From JBGSQR01 sp964509295 (lineage in GTDB: Bacteria > Desulfobacterota > Desulfuromonadia > Geobacterales > Pseudopelobacteraceae), in contig CAZDWS010000005.1 of the NCBI GenBank assembly GCA_964509295.1, positions 62,001 through 126,000 of the forward strand: a stretch of 64,000 nt of DNA. Reading direction: 5' to 3'. Below the pieces are notes generated by a model. That model was not told the origin of the DNA and made no database searches. It saw only the letters and a list, made by a program, of their open reading frames with translations. Below, piece after piece: positions 42,646-51,336 of this stretch. Numbering within the stretch: position 1 is the stretch's first letter; every line of letters starts with the position of its first letter. The translations under genes and the position numbers were made by a program.

Positions 42646-43908
42646 TTAAATAACTGACCGGATTTCATCATCCGGGTGACCGTCGTGATGCAGACGCGGC
42701 AGGATCGGGAATGTTTTAACCAGCACCTGATAGCCGAGTATCTCGATTGATATCAGACCGACAGTAACCATGAATTCCGATAGCGACGGGAAGTAGCTCC
42801 AGCCGTTACCAGGATCAAATCCAACCAGATACACATTGAAACGATACAGTGCACCGCCGGCAACCAGACACATGGCAGCCAGAAAAAGCCTGCGCAATGA
42901 TCCACGGTTACGCTTGAAAAACAGCATGCAGGAACCGGTGGCAACCAACAGATTTTGCAGGACAAAAAAGAATGAGTTATTACCGGAATTAAGTATCAGC
43001 CCCAACTGCCCACGCCAGGCCAGGTCGCCAAAAATCACACCGAACCAGATTATGGTCAACCAGGGTATCACAGCTGAAACAACCGCCAGTTCCTTGGTTT
43101 CATAGGGACGCTTAAATGCGTAGCAGGAAATAATCGACTCCAGCACCACAATAGAGAAACCTATAAAAACGCAGTTAACCAGGAACAGTAACGGCAGGAA
43201 ACCGGTATACCACAGCGGATGAAGTTTGCTGGAACTGAGTAGCATCAGGGAGCCGAGCGAAGACTGGTGCATGGTGGGAAGCGTGATACCAAGAACAACA
43301 AAGAAGATCAGAATTCTGTCCAGTTTGGGCCGAATCATTCTGGCATATTTGGAAATAGCATCTTTTTGCTGACGGGAGAGCAGCTTCTGAATCGAATACA
43401 GGATTCCTCTAGTGTCACTCCATCGATCCCTTTCCAGAATAAACAGCACTGAAGGGAGTATCTCGATTATCAGTACCGTAGAATAACACATGACACAGAG
43501 TGCAACTTCGAACATGGCCGAATTGGCCTGCCACTTGGAGGGGACGAAAAAGTTATAGGCATTCCAGGGGCGACCCAAATCAACCATAACCGAAAATCCG
43601 GCCAGACAGTAGCCGAACATACTGGTCAGCACGGCTGAGCGGATCATGTGATGGTAGTGCATATTGTTGCAGATATAGATAAAAATCGCCATGGCGTAGC
43701 CGCCGCAGGCGATGGCGGTTCCTGTTGCCACATCATAGGTAATCCAGATACCCCAGGGATAGCCGTCACTCATATTGGAAACGGCTCCCAGTCCTTTGAA
43801 AAAACGGATAGCGATCAAACCCAGGCCGATCAGGGAGAGCAGCAGCAGAATCAGAAACGAGGGAGTAATAATCGGCGCTTTATGTCTTCTATACTCAGAA
43901 TGCGGCAT
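42646..43908 (-). CDS. hybB: Hydrogenase membrane subunit HybB (NrfD family)
   Basis: 420 residues, about ten membrane helices. NrfD/PsrC family features include YPWGIWITYDVATGTAIACGG near the start (given partly; key YPWGIWI) and WNAYNFFVPSKW, and a central LGSLMLL segment. HybB carries no haem or cluster; it takes electrons from HybA to the menaquinone pool. Its start codon overlaps the hybA stop (TAATG), so the two are translationally coupled. The role as quinone-reactive membrane anchor follows from the family and the operon. Confidence 0.94.
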   Translation of the reverse strand: MPHSEYRRHKAPIITPSFLILLLLSLIGLGLIAIRFFKGLGAVSNMSDGYPWGIWITYDVATGTAIACGGYAMAIFIYICNNMHYHHMIRSAVLTSMFGYCLAGFSVMVDLGRPWNAYNFFVPSKWQANSAMFEVALCVMCYSTVLIIEILPSVLFILERDRWSDTRGILYSIQKLLSRQQKDAISKYARMIRPKLDRILIFFVVLGITLPTMHQSSLGSLMLLSSSKLHPLWYTGFLPLLFLVNCVFIGFSIVVLESIISCYAFKRPYETKELAVVSAVIPWLTIIWFGVIFGDLAWRGQLGLILNSGNNSFFFVLQNLLVATGSCMLFFKRNRGSLRRLFLAAMCLVAGGALYRFNVYLVGFDPGNGWSYFPSLSEFMVTVGLISIEILGYQVLVKTFPILPRLHHDGHPDDEIRSVI

Positions 43909-44852
43909 TATTTGTCCCCTTTCTTACCCGATTCCAAGGAAACCTTGTCATGGTTATGTTTTTCTTTATGATATTTTTTCATATTCCTGACAGCAACAAA
44001 ACAGAGGGTACTGTAAAGGGCAACCGGGGCAATAAAGCCCTTGTAGATGGTATGCTGGATATTTTCTGAAAAGTTTGCATCAGCCTTGTCAGAGAGTGCT
44101 GGCAGACCGATTTTTTCATACGGCACAGCAGCCAGATAGAGGTGATTGGTTCCTCCCGCCTCTTTTTCGCCATAGACATATTTCTGATACTTTTCCGGTG
44201 ACTCCTGGATTCTTCGATGGGCCTCTTCAAGTAGCGCTTTTCGCTTACCGAAAAGGATGGCTCCGGCCGGACAAGTTTCGGCACAGGCTGTTGTACCTGT
44301 TTTTGCCAGATGGGTATGCTTGCAGAGATCACACTTGACTATCTGAGGATTCAGCTTGTCCCACTGGAAACGTGGAATATTGAATGAGCAGGCTACCTGA
44401 CAGAATCGGCAACCGATACAGACACTTTTATCGTAATCCACAATACCGGTGACCTTGTCGCGCGTCATGGCGCTGACCGGACAGGCCGAGACACAGGAGG
44501 GTTTCTGGCAATGCATGCAGGAGTGTTTAACGTATGACCATTTTTGAGGGGAGTCTTTATAGAGTTTGATAATGGTGCGGGTATTGCCGTTCAGGTCAAC
44601 CTGAGCATCCCACATCCCTTCCTTGTCGAATTTCGCCTTATCATAAGCAAGTCCGCCAAAATCCATGTTGACGCGCTTGCAGGCAGACATACAGGCTTTG
44701 CAGCCGACACATTTCACAGCATCATAGAGCATACCGACGGTATCATTGTTAATCTGATGAATCTCCGAAGCTGTCGCGCTTCTGCCTGCCAGCAGTGTTG
44801 CACCGCCCAGACCAAGAATCTGGAGAAACTGGCGCCTATTCGGGTTTGCCAT
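43908..44852 (-). CDS. hybA: Hydrogenase iron-sulfur subunit HybA
   Basis: 314 residues. A Tat signal (NRRQFLQILGLGG) is followed by four [4Fe-4S] ferredoxin motifs: CVGCKACMSACK, CMHCQKPSCVSACP, CIGCRFCQVACS and a fourth with CDLCKH plus ACAETCPAGA. A hydrophobic helix near residue 275-292 (FIAPVALYSTLCFVAV) anchors the C-terminus. It shuttles electrons between the hydrogenase small subunit and HybB. The start lies 17 bases inside the end of hybS, so the genes are coupled. Confidence 0.95.
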   Translation of the reverse strand: MANPNRRQFLQILGLGGATLLAGRSATASEIHQINNDTVGMLYDAVKCVGCKACMSACKRVNMDFGGLAYDKAKFDKEGMWDAQVDLNGNTRTIIKLYKDSPQKWSYVKHSCMHCQKPSCVSACPVSAMTRDKVTGIVDYDKSVCIGCRFCQVACSFNIPRFQWDKLNPQIVKCDLCKHTHLAKTGTTACAETCPAGAILFGKRKALLEEAHRRIQESPEKYQKYVYGEKEAGGTNHLYLAAVPYEKIGLPALSDKADANFSENIQHTIYKGFIAPVALYSTLCFVAVRNMKKYHKEKHNHDKVSLESGKKGDK

Positions 44853-45948
44853 ACTTCTCCCCCCTTTTAGTCCCGTCGGGCAGCTTCTTTGACATCATCA
44901 GGCCGGCACCAACTGCCACACCGGCTGCCAGTCCGACAACTCCGGTTGTAACAGGGTCGATAACCGGACTCTTCTGTTTGGTGTCAATAGTGGCATACCC
45001 TTCAAAGGGCGTTGGCTCGTGCAGGGGCACCTTGTCAGCAATGGCTGTCTTGAAAAGAAGATCCGGCTCCGTACAGCCGATACAGGGGTGACCGATAGAT
45101 ACGGGCCAGACACCTACATCATTGAAGCGCTGAACGGAACAGTTGGCATAGGTAGCTGGCCCTTTACAGCCCAACTTGTAGAGACAATGCCCTTCCGCAT
45201 GGGATGCATCGCCGTATTTTCCGGCAAAACGGCCGGCATCAAAGTGCGGACGGCGCTCACAATGTTCGTGAATTTTGCGGCCATAGGCAAATTTGGGCCG
45301 CCCCATTTTGTCCAGTTCGGGGAATTTTTTAAAGGTTGTGTAGTAAAGAATCGTGGAAAGGAAATTATATGGACTGGGTGGGCAGCCGGGAATATTGATG
45401 ATTGGCTTATCCTTGATGATATCCTGAACACCGACCGCTCCGGTAGGGTTGGGGCCAACCGACTGAATACCGCCATAACTGGCACATGTACCGAGAGCGA
45501 TAATGGCAGCAGCACCGGAGGCACATTCTTTAAGTGAGTCAATGGCTGTTTTGCCGGCTACTTTACAGTAAATACCCTTGTCTTTGGTTGGAATGGCGCC
45601 TTCAACCACCAAAAGATATTTACCCTTGTTGTCATGCATGGAGTCATGCAGGGATTTTTCCGCCTGGTGGCCAGATCCGGCCATCAAGGTTTCATGATAA
45701 TCCAGGGAAATCATATCCAGGATCAGATTTGAAACGGTGGGATGTGATGAACGCAAAAGTGAGGTTGAACAACCGGTACACTCCTGGAAGTGAAGCCAGA
45801 TTACAGCGGGCCTGTTGTCACTCTTTCGCGATGCTGCAGCTACTTTGGAAACCATGCTGAAAGGAAGCCCCAGCATTGCCGATACAGTCAAACACGTCTT
45901 GATAAAATCCCGGCGTGAAGTCCCGGAATGTTGCCGCTCTCTGCTCAT
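44836..45948 (-). CDS. hybS: [NiFe]-hydrogenase small subunit
   Basis: 370 residues from the ATG at 45948, chosen for the GGAG eight bases upstream; an open extension of 12 codons lacks a ribosome site. The Tat signal is TSRRDFIKTCL with a hydrophobic stretch ending VAAA. The mature part has the proximal cluster cysteines (LHFQECTGCSTSLLRSSHP, GTCASYGG, GCPPSPYN) and the medial/distal ones (HFDAGRF, CLYKLGCKG, NCSVQRFN, GHPCIGCTEPD). A C-terminal helix (VGLAAGVAVGAGLMM) anchors it in the membrane. It heads the hyb operon. The Tat signal places the enzyme on the outer face of the membrane. Confidence 0.96.
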   Translation of the reverse strand: MSRERQHSGTSRRDFIKTCLTVSAMLGLPFSMVSKVAAASRKSDNRPAVIWLHFQECTGCSTSLLRSSHPTVSNLILDMISLDYHETLMAGSGHQAEKSLHDSMHDNKGKYLLVVEGAIPTKDKGIYCKVAGKTAIDSLKECASGAAAIIALGTCASYGGIQSVGPNPTGAVGVQDIIKDKPIINIPGCPPSPYNFLSTILYYTTFKKFPELDKMGRPKFAYGRKIHEHCERRPHFDAGRFAGKYGDASHAEGHCLYKLGCKGPATYANCSVQRFNDVGVWPVSIGHPCIGCTEPDLLFKTAIADKVPLHEPTPFEGYATIDTKQKSPVIDPVTTGVVGLAAGVAVGAGLMMSKKLPDGTKRGEKYGKPE

Positions 45949-45984
45949 ATCACTCTCCTGCTTCAGAAATGTACATAGCATCAC

Positions 45985-46582
45985 AATTAAAAGTTAAATC
46001 AAAAACCGCTCTCTGCGAACAGAGACGTACTACTGAGTAAAACCGGACTCCGCAATCCGGCTTACTTTTAAAATGACTGTTATTTACTATGCTTGTTTTT
46101 GGCGAGGGTTAAATCTAAGCGGTTCAAGAGGTTGAATAAAGCAGCTTTGCTTTCACTTCCAGACACATAAGAACCCTGTTCAGACAAAGAACAACCAATC
46201 AATCCAGTGAGGCCAAAAGCTCGGAACAAATCAAACAAACTAAAATTAATCAATGACAAACAGGCAAAAATTGCAGATTATTACGACTGCCCTATTTATG
46301 GCAACTTGTCTTACCAATTTTTTAAATATACTATATAACCAAGATTGTCAATTATTTAGAGCAATAATTTTATCTTGTCAGACCAATTTTTACGCTTTTA
46401 AACAAAACGCTGTTTTATTTAAAACGATGTTTGCCTTTGTTTCAATCCATAATCCACCAGCTAAATTCTTATTCACTGATATATATCACTTTATTGCACC
46501 ATTCTTGACACAGCCGCATATAACATGGTAACAAAACAAGTCTATCCACACTCGTAATTACCCATACAAATCGAGGCCCACC
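45985..46582. other. Long AT-rich intergenic region between hyb operon and hemL
   Basis: About 600 bases without a convincing gene. Near the hyb side two small hairpins occur (46011-46024 and 46027-46054), each followed by a T run in the direction of hyb transcription. The rest is AT-rich and must hold the promoters for both divergent units. I could not place a sigma-54 site. A 92-codon frame at 46253-46531 has no ribosome site. Confidence 0.7.
46011..46054 (-). promoter_or_regulatory. Two terminator-like hairpins in the hyb leader
   Basis: On the minus strand GTAAGCCGGA...TCCGGTTTTAC is followed by CTCTG-TTCG-CAGAG and GCGGTTTTT. Both lie 60-110 bases before the hybS start and could attenuate the operon. 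Confidence 0.5.
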
Positions 46583-47869
46583 TTGAACCACAATCGATCT
46601 GACGTTTTATTCCAGCAAGCAAAACTTTCCATTCCCGGAGGAGTCAACAGCCCGGTACGGGCCTTCAGGTCCGTTGGCCTGAACCCGCTCTTTATCAAGA
46701 AGGCCAAAGGGGCCAATATTTTCGATGAGGACGGCAACTCCTTTATAGATTATGTCGGCTCATGGGGGCCGATGATACTGGGACACTGCCACCCACAAGT
46801 CGTTGAAGCTGTTAAAACGGCTCTGGACAATGGTGCCAGTTTCGGTGCACCTACCGAGCTGGAAACGACGCTGGCCAACATGGTAATTGATGCTGTCCCC
46901 TCAATCGAAATGGTACGCATGGTCAGCTCCGGCACCGAAGCAACCATGAGTGCGATCCGCCTGGCGCGAGGTTATACTGGTCGGGACAACATCATCAAAT
47001 TCTCCGGCTGTTATCATGGCCATGCAGACTCATTGCTGGTCAAGGCCGGATCAGGAGCCGCAACATTCGGCGTACCGGACTCACCCGGCGTTCCTGCAGC
47101 AACCGCACGTCATACGCTGACAGCTGAGTTCAACTCCCTTGAATCAGTAAAAAAACTTGTTTCTGATAATAAGGACAGTATCGCCTGTATCATAGTCGAG
47201 CCGGTAGCTGGCAACATGGGTACAGTCCCGCCACGGGAAGGCTTTCTGGAAGGGCTTCGGGAAATATGTACCCAGGAAGGCATTGTACTAATCTTTGACG
47301 AAGTCATGTCAGGCTTCCGCCTTGCTTTCGGCGGGGCACAGGAACTCTATGACGTTACACCGGATATGACTACTCTGGGTAAGATCATCGGCGGCGGCTT
47401 ACCGGTTGGTGCTTTTGGAGGAAAGAAAGATATTATGGAAAAACTTTCTCCGGCAGGCGGCGTCTATCAGGCAGGAACACTTTCCGGCAACCCTCTGGCA
47501 ATGACAGCCGGCATAGCGACTCTATCATTGTTGAAGCAGCCCGGCTTTTATCAAACACTGGAAGAAAAAAGCCGCATGGTTGCCGAAGGAATCGCGGATG
47601 CGGCCAAACGAGCAGGCTACCCGATTTATTCCACCCGTGTCGGCAGCATGTTCTGTGCATTCTTCAGCAAGGACGAGGTATTCGACTGGACAACAGCTTC
47701 AGCCTGCAATACCGCTGAATTTTCCAGGTATTTCCAGTCCATGCTCAACCAGGGCATCTATCTGGCGCCGTCACAGTTTGAGACAGCTTTTGTTTCTGCC
47801 GCGCACAGTGATCAGGACATTGAAGCGACCATCAAAGCATCATTCGAAAGCTTCCGTCTGCTTTCGTAA
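46583..47869 (+). CDS. hemL: Glutamate-1-semialdehyde 2,1-aminomutase HemL
   Basis: 428 residues, typical length. It is a class III aminotransferase fold: PGGVNSPVRAFRSVG at the N-terminus, VSSGTEATMSAIRLARG, SGCYHGHADSLLVKAGSG, IFDEVMSGFR and the PLP lysine in TLGKIIGGGLPVGAFGG. It makes 5-aminolevulinate from glutamate semialdehyde, the entry to haem and cobalamin synthesis. The start is a TTG with GAGG eight bases upstream; no ATG is available near. It is followed by the ATP synthase F0 genes on the same strand. Confidence 0.96.
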   Translation: MNHNRSDVLFQQAKLSIPGGVNSPVRAFRSVGLNPLFIKKAKGANIFDEDGNSFIDYVGSWGPMILGHCHPQVVEAVKTALDNGASFGAPTELETTLANMVIDAVPSIEMVRMVSSGTEATMSAIRLARGYTGRDNIIKFSGCYHGHADSLLVKAGSGAATFGVPDSPGVPAATARHTLTAEFNSLESVKKLVSDNKDSIACIIVEPVAGNMGTVPPREGFLEGLREICTQEGIVLIFDEVMSGFRLAFGGAQELYDVTPDMTTLGKIIGGGLPVGAFGGKKDIMEKLSPAGGVYQAGTLSGNPLAMTAGIATLSLLKQPGFYQTLEEKSRMVAEGIADAAKRAGYPIYSTRVGSMFCAFFSKDEVFDWTTASACNTAEFSRYFQSMLNQGIYLAPSQFETAFVSAAHSDQDIEATIKASFESFRLLS

Positions 47870-47944
47870 AACAGTGTTTATTTATTTGACACGGTCACTT
47901 GGAGCATGATAGGTAATATTGTTTAGAACAGCGTGTGAGCAGAC

Positions 47945-48181
47945 TTGGATCAAGAAAAAAGAGACATCTTCCGTAATCTGGCCATGGTTTCAAGCATGGG
48001 GATTTCGGTTGCGCTTGCGATCGGAATAGGCGCCTGGTTTGGACTGACTCTTGATGAATGGTTCAAGACAAAACCCTGGTTCTTTTACATTTTCCTGCTG
48101 CTGGGAATTGCAGCCGGATTCAAAAACATTTACATAATCGCTCGCCGGGAGATACAAAAAGATGACGGCAGCAATAAATGA
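47945..48181 (+). CDS. atpZ: AtpZ-like F0F1 ATPase accessory membrane protein
   Basis: 78 residues, two membrane helices (about 14-36 and 44-64) with GIGAWFGLTLDEW between and a C-terminal basic tail. This is the AtpZ/AtpI family of small proteins encoded ahead of AtpI and F0 genes, proposed to move Mg2+/Ca2+ or help assemble the c ring. It begins at TTG with a weak ribosome site; an internal ATG (codon 14) would cut into the first helix. It overlaps atpI by 20 bases. Confidence 0.78.
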   Translation: MDQEKRDIFRNLAMVSSMGISVALAIGIGAWFGLTLDEWFKTKPWFFYIFLLLGIAAGFKNIYIIARREIQKDDGSNK

Positions 48182-48545
48182 GGACAGCCTCTTTGCCTTC
48201 ATCATCAAATGTTCTTCAGCACTTTTAGCTGTTTTGACTCTTTCCGGCTTTGTCTTCTTCTCTAACAAAGTTGGCTATGGTATCCTGGCAGGCGGGCTGA
48301 TTGCTCTGTTAAATTTTATCTGGATGCGGAACATGCTGCAACGCATCATATTTAATGCTCCGACAAACCCGGAAAGATATGCCCAGGTCCGTTTCATATC
48401 ACGCCTTGGCATTATAGCTTTTGCTCTTTACATGATCATAACGTCTGGTATCTTTTCCATAGCAGGAACAGTTATCGGGCTTTCTATCATCGTAATAAAC
48501 TTGATTGGCTTATCTGTTTATTTTTCATTGCGTACAGGAGGATAG
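48162..48545 (+). CDS. atpI: ATP synthase subunit I (AtpI)
   Basis: 127 residues, four membrane helices in two hairpins with a short cytoplasmic loop (RNMLQRIIFNAP...RYAQVRFISR). This is the AtpI type encoded immediately before atpB; it serves as an assembly factor for the c ring. It lies between atpZ (overlap) and atpB (four-base gap), which fixes its identity more than sequence does. Confidence 0.82.
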   Translation: MTAAINEDSLFAFIIKCSSALLAVLTLSGFVFFSNKVGYGILAGGLIALLNFIWMRNMLQRIIFNAPTNPERYAQVRFISRLGIIAFALYMIITSGIFSIAGTVIGLSIIVINLIGLSVYFSLRTGG

Positions 48546-48549
48546 CTTT

Positions 48550-49239
48550 ATGGTTCACCCTTTACTTTTCCTGGAATTCTTACGTAACCTGCTTGAGCCG
48601 CTTCATATTTCCGGCGCCAGCGCCGACGCGATCATATATACTTGGCTGGTAATTCTTATCCTGCTTGCTTTGTCATTGGTAGCAACAAAAGCCATCAAAA
48701 CCATTCCCAGCGGCCTTCAGAACTTCATGGAGATTATTGTTGACACAATCGAGAAGATGATTGTGGACACCATGGGCGAACATGGTCGTCGTTTCTTCCC
48801 GTTGATTGCTACTCTTGCACTTTTCATTCTGGTTTCCAATTTAATCGGACTTGTGCCCGGCTTTTTTCCCCCAACCGCAAATATCAATACAACTGCAGCC
48901 TGTGCAATAGTGGTTTTTCTTTCCACGCATGTAGTTGGTATAAAGGAACATGGCTTCCACTATATTAAACACTTTCTGGGTCCGATCTGGTGGTTGGCCC
49001 CAATGATCTTCTTTATTGAAATCATCGGCCATCTGAGCCGTCCGGTTTCCCTGACACTGCGTCTGTTCGGCAACATGAACGGTCATGAACTGGTCCTGAT
49101 GGTTTTCTTTGCACTGGCTCCTTTTTTCGTGCCACTGCCAATGATGTTGATGGGCGTACTTGTTTCATTCATCCAGGCTTTTGTTTTCATGCTGCTGGCC
49201 ATGATTTATATCCAGGGTTCACTGGAAGAAGCGCACTAA
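48550..49239 (+). CDS. atpB: ATP synthase F0 subunit a
   Basis: 229 residues from the ATG at 48550, which is preceded by GGAGG; the frame is open 15 codons upstream. It has about five to six membrane helices. The essential arginine lies in LSRPVSLTLRLFGNMNGHELV (key SLTLRLFGN), and the C-terminal helix has FIQAFVFMLLAMIYI with the conserved Gln. Subunit a forms the ion half-channels next to the c ring. The b subunit and F1 genes are not downstream; the cluster stops after atpE. Confidence 0.95.
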   Translation: MVHPLLFLEFLRNLLEPLHISGASADAIIYTWLVILILLALSLVATKAIKTIPSGLQNFMEIIVDTIEKMIVDTMGEHGRRFFPLIATLALFILVSNLIGLVPGFFPPTANINTTAACAIVVFLSTHVVGIKEHGFHYIKHFLGPIWWLAPMIFFIEIIGHLSRPVSLTLRLFGNMNGHELVLMVFFALAPFFVPLPMMLMGVLVSFIQAFVFMLLAMIYIQGSLEEAH

Positions 49240-49338
49240 TACCAATTTCAAATTAAAGATGCCACCTAGGCGGCTTGGAATAACAAATTTTTCAGTCCTA
49301 TACTATTTAGGAAACTTAACCAGGATGGAGGTTTACAA

Positions 49339-49614
49339 ATGGATTTCTTTTCAATGTGTGTGTTTGCAGCAGGTATCGGCATGGGTCTCGGAGCCATCGG
49401 CACCGGTATCGGCCAGGGTTTCGCAGTTAAAGGTGCTGTTGAAGGTGTTGCCCGTAACCCGAGCGCATCAGGCAAGATCCTGACCACAATGATGATCGGT
49501 CTGGCCATGATCGAGTCACTGGCAATTTATGCCTTGGTTATCTGCCTGATCATCCTCTTTGCAAATCCTTACAAGGATATCGCACTGAAGCTGGCAGAAG
49601 CAGCAGCCAAGTAA
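49339..49614 (+). CDS. atpE: ATP synthase F0 subunit c
   Basis: 91 residues, a two-helix hairpin. The polar loop is VARNPSASGK and the ion-binding Glu lies in MIGLAMIESLAIYALV (about residue 62). A Gln in GIGQGF on helix 1, Ser after the Glu and Tyr four residues later match part of the Na+-binding set of Na+-type c rings, while the usual Thr is Leu. A GGAGG precedes the ATG. The gene is closed by a terminator, confirming that F0 and F1 genes are split. Confidence 0.95.
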   Translation: MDFFSMCVFAAGIGMGLGAIGTGIGQGFAVKGAVEGVARNPSASGKILTTMMIGLAMIESLAIYALVICLIILFANPYKDIALKLAEAAAK

Positions 49615-49634
49615 ACCAACTAAATTAGTTACTC

Positions 49635-49667
49635 AAAAAAAGGGCATCCAATCGGATGCCCTTTTTG
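49635..49667 (+). terminator. Intrinsic terminator after atpE
   Basis: GGGCATCC-AATC-GGATGCCC with A and T runs, 25 bases after the stop. Confidence 0.93.
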
Positions 49668-49692
49668 CTTTTAACCTATAAAAAGCAGTTGA

Positions 49693-49820
49693 TCACGCAA
49701 AGCCGCAAAGAACGCTAAGAAAATCTTAAACTTATCAAAAAGAAACGATTCACCTTTTTGGTGAGTTTACTATTGTTTATAAGCAGTTGACTCTCTTTGC
49801 GTCTTAGCGTCTTTGCGTGA
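49693..49820. repeat. Inverted-repeat element (TCACGCAAAG...CTTTGCGTGA)
   Basis: About 30-base imperfect inverted arms (TCACGCAAAGCCGCAAAG... and ...CTTAGCGTCTTTGCGTGA) enclose about 70 AT-rich bases. A nine-base direct repeat AGCAGTTGA lies at the left edge and before the right arm. It carries no gene. It looks like a small dispersed repeat of the kind often seen in this lineage. Confidence 0.75.
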
Positions 49821-49857
49821 GACAAATTGGTTTAAAAATCTACAGTTTCGCGTCTTA

Positions 49858-50646
49858 CTACTCTTCTGCCAGCCGAGCCTCAACCTGATTAGAAAGCCCG
49901 CTCTCCGCTAAAACACCATTGGCTCTCTTCACAACCGTTCGTACAGCATAAACATAACTGACGCCCCTCTTCAAGCCGATATCGGTATATTTGTTCTCCT
50001 TCACCAGCTCTTTGTTATGGCGAAAGACAGTCAATGGCTGTCCCTTTTCAGCTCTATACAAATTATAACCAGCAACATCAATTTGCTGAGCAGGCGGGGT
50101 AAACACCAGCCGGATTTCAGTCGGCTCCACCACCACCTTCAGCTTTGGTGATGATGGAGGTTCAGCAATAGCAATAGTTAAGGGCAGAGAAGGCTTTCCT
50201 GCCAAAGAACCTGTGGTAAATGGTATCAGATAGTAGCTGTAATCCCTGCCATTCCTGACATCACCATCCAACAGAATCATTTGGTTGCCATTTGTGACAA
50301 TCTGACTATCTGGCAGATTTAAATAAACTTTTTTGAAAAGCAAATAATCAACCGTACAGTAAGTACAGCCAGCGGGTTGACCACTAATTACGGAGCGTTT
50401 GTAAATATCCACACCGGCCAGATCATTCAAATCCTTTCCGGCCTGATTCTTCTGTGGCAACCGAAAAGATAGTTTTACAACTGCGTCAAACTGGCTGATT
50501 TTAACATCTGACGGCGCTGCAGGAGTCAGCATATCAGGATATATCAGCGCCCCCCTTTTACCGCATGCAGTTAAAATAAAAAACAATATCATCAACAACA
50601 CACCGTTACGCATTCCGCAAAACCAACTTTTTGTAATATTTATCAT
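49858..50646 (-). CDS. Lipoprotein with fibronectin type III-like domains
   Basis: 262 residues; an alternative start 11 codons in (50613) would put the signal peptide (MRNGVLLMILFFILTAC, lipobox LTAC) directly at the N-terminus. The mature protein has two beta-rich modules (about 45-150 and 155-258) with PSDVKISQFDAVVKLSF, then VDIYKRS and YSYYLIPF, and later GYNLYRAEKG and VSYVYAVRTV, typical of FN3 folds. The start overlaps the GspB-like stop by four bases (ATGA). It is translated with GspA/GspB-like proteins, so a role in envelope secretion or pilus function is likely but unproven. Confidence 0.75.
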   Translation of the reverse strand: MINITKSWFCGMRNGVLLMILFFILTACGKRGALIYPDMLTPAAPSDVKISQFDAVVKLSFRLPQKNQAGKDLNDLAGVDIYKRSVISGQPAGCTYCTVDYLLFKKVYLNLPDSQIVTNGNQMILLDGDVRNGRDYSYYLIPFTTGSLAGKPSLPLTIAIAEPPSSPKLKVVVEPTEIRLVFTPPAQQIDVAGYNLYRAEKGQPLTVFRHNKELVKENKYTDIGLKRGVSYVYAVRTVVKRANGVLAESGLSNQVEARLAEE

Positions 50647-51329
50647 TTAGCGCCCCCAGTAACAGCTGAAGAGTGCATTGAAAGTTCAAAAGTTTTGCCG
50701 TTCATAGAGAAACGTATTTTTTCAGGAAGAATTTCAACAATCTTTGCACCCCCGACTACGGCACCTTCTTTAAGAAGAAAACCATTAACAACAGCTCTTC
50801 GTGCTGCCCGCTCATCCTGCCAGGCAATGCCGGAAACCTTGATATCAGCTGGAGCGGAGACAGGTACTTCACTTTCTTGCAGCTGCACAGCTTTTGCACT
50901 ATTTCTTCTCGAGGCACGCCTTCCTTCGTCATCTGCGGGTGGAGACGTAACAGCTTTACTTGCAACCGAAGTTTCAGGCCTGGAAATGGCAGCAGGTGGC
51001 GCAGTTGGTGTTACTACTGGAGCCGGGACAGGAACAGGAGTAGCCACAGATTCTTGCTGCTGTACTTGTTGAACCGGTGGGGCAACTATCGGTGTAGCCG
51101 TTTTCACAGTTTTTACCGGTGTTTTATCGCGCAGGAGATACCATGTGACACCCGAGGTCAATACGGCAACCAGCATAATTGCAGCACCGATTTTCCAGAT
51201 ATTGCCTTTTTGAGGTTTAAGCTTTTCCGGCCGGAACAATTCGCCGGAAACGGAGGTAATACCGGCAGCACCTTTTTTCTTGGCCTTTTCGTGCTCCATC
51301 TTTTTCAAAGCATCCAGGATATAACTCAT
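50643..51329 (-). CDS. gspB: GspB-like type II secretion accessory protein
   Basis: 228 residues from the ATG at 51329, chosen because the family hallmark MSYILDALKKMEHEKAKKKG begins there. A membrane helix follows at about 48-67 (GAAIMLVAVLTSGVTWYLL), then a Pro/Val/Thr-rich periplasmic linker, and a folded C-terminal domain (about 165-225) with VSGIAWQDERAARRAVVNGF, the type II secretion GspB fold related to GspC/PilP HR domains. GspA and GspB help insert the secretin into the cell wall. It is followed by the FN3 lipoprotein. Confidence 0.88.
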   Translation of the reverse strand: MSYILDALKKMEHEKAKKKGAAGITSVSGELFRPEKLKPQKGNIWKIGAAIMLVAVLTSGVTWYLLRDKTPVKTVKTATPIVAPPVQQVQQQESVATPVPVPAPVVTPTAPPAAISRPETSVASKAVTSPPADDEGRRASRRNSAKAVQLQESEVPVSAPADIKVSGIAWQDERAARRAVVNGFLLKEGAVVGGAKIVEILPEKIRFSMNGKTFELSMHSSAVTGGAK

Positions 51330-51336
51330 CTTGATA

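Noticed and set aside
46253..46531. 92-codon frame in the hyb-hemL intergenic region
   Set aside because: No ribosome site, AT-rich composition-driven residues, no recognisable domain; could be chance.
49259..49483. 74-codon frame starting before atpE
   Set aside because: Overlaps atpE in another frame; atpE has the proper ribosome site and motifs.
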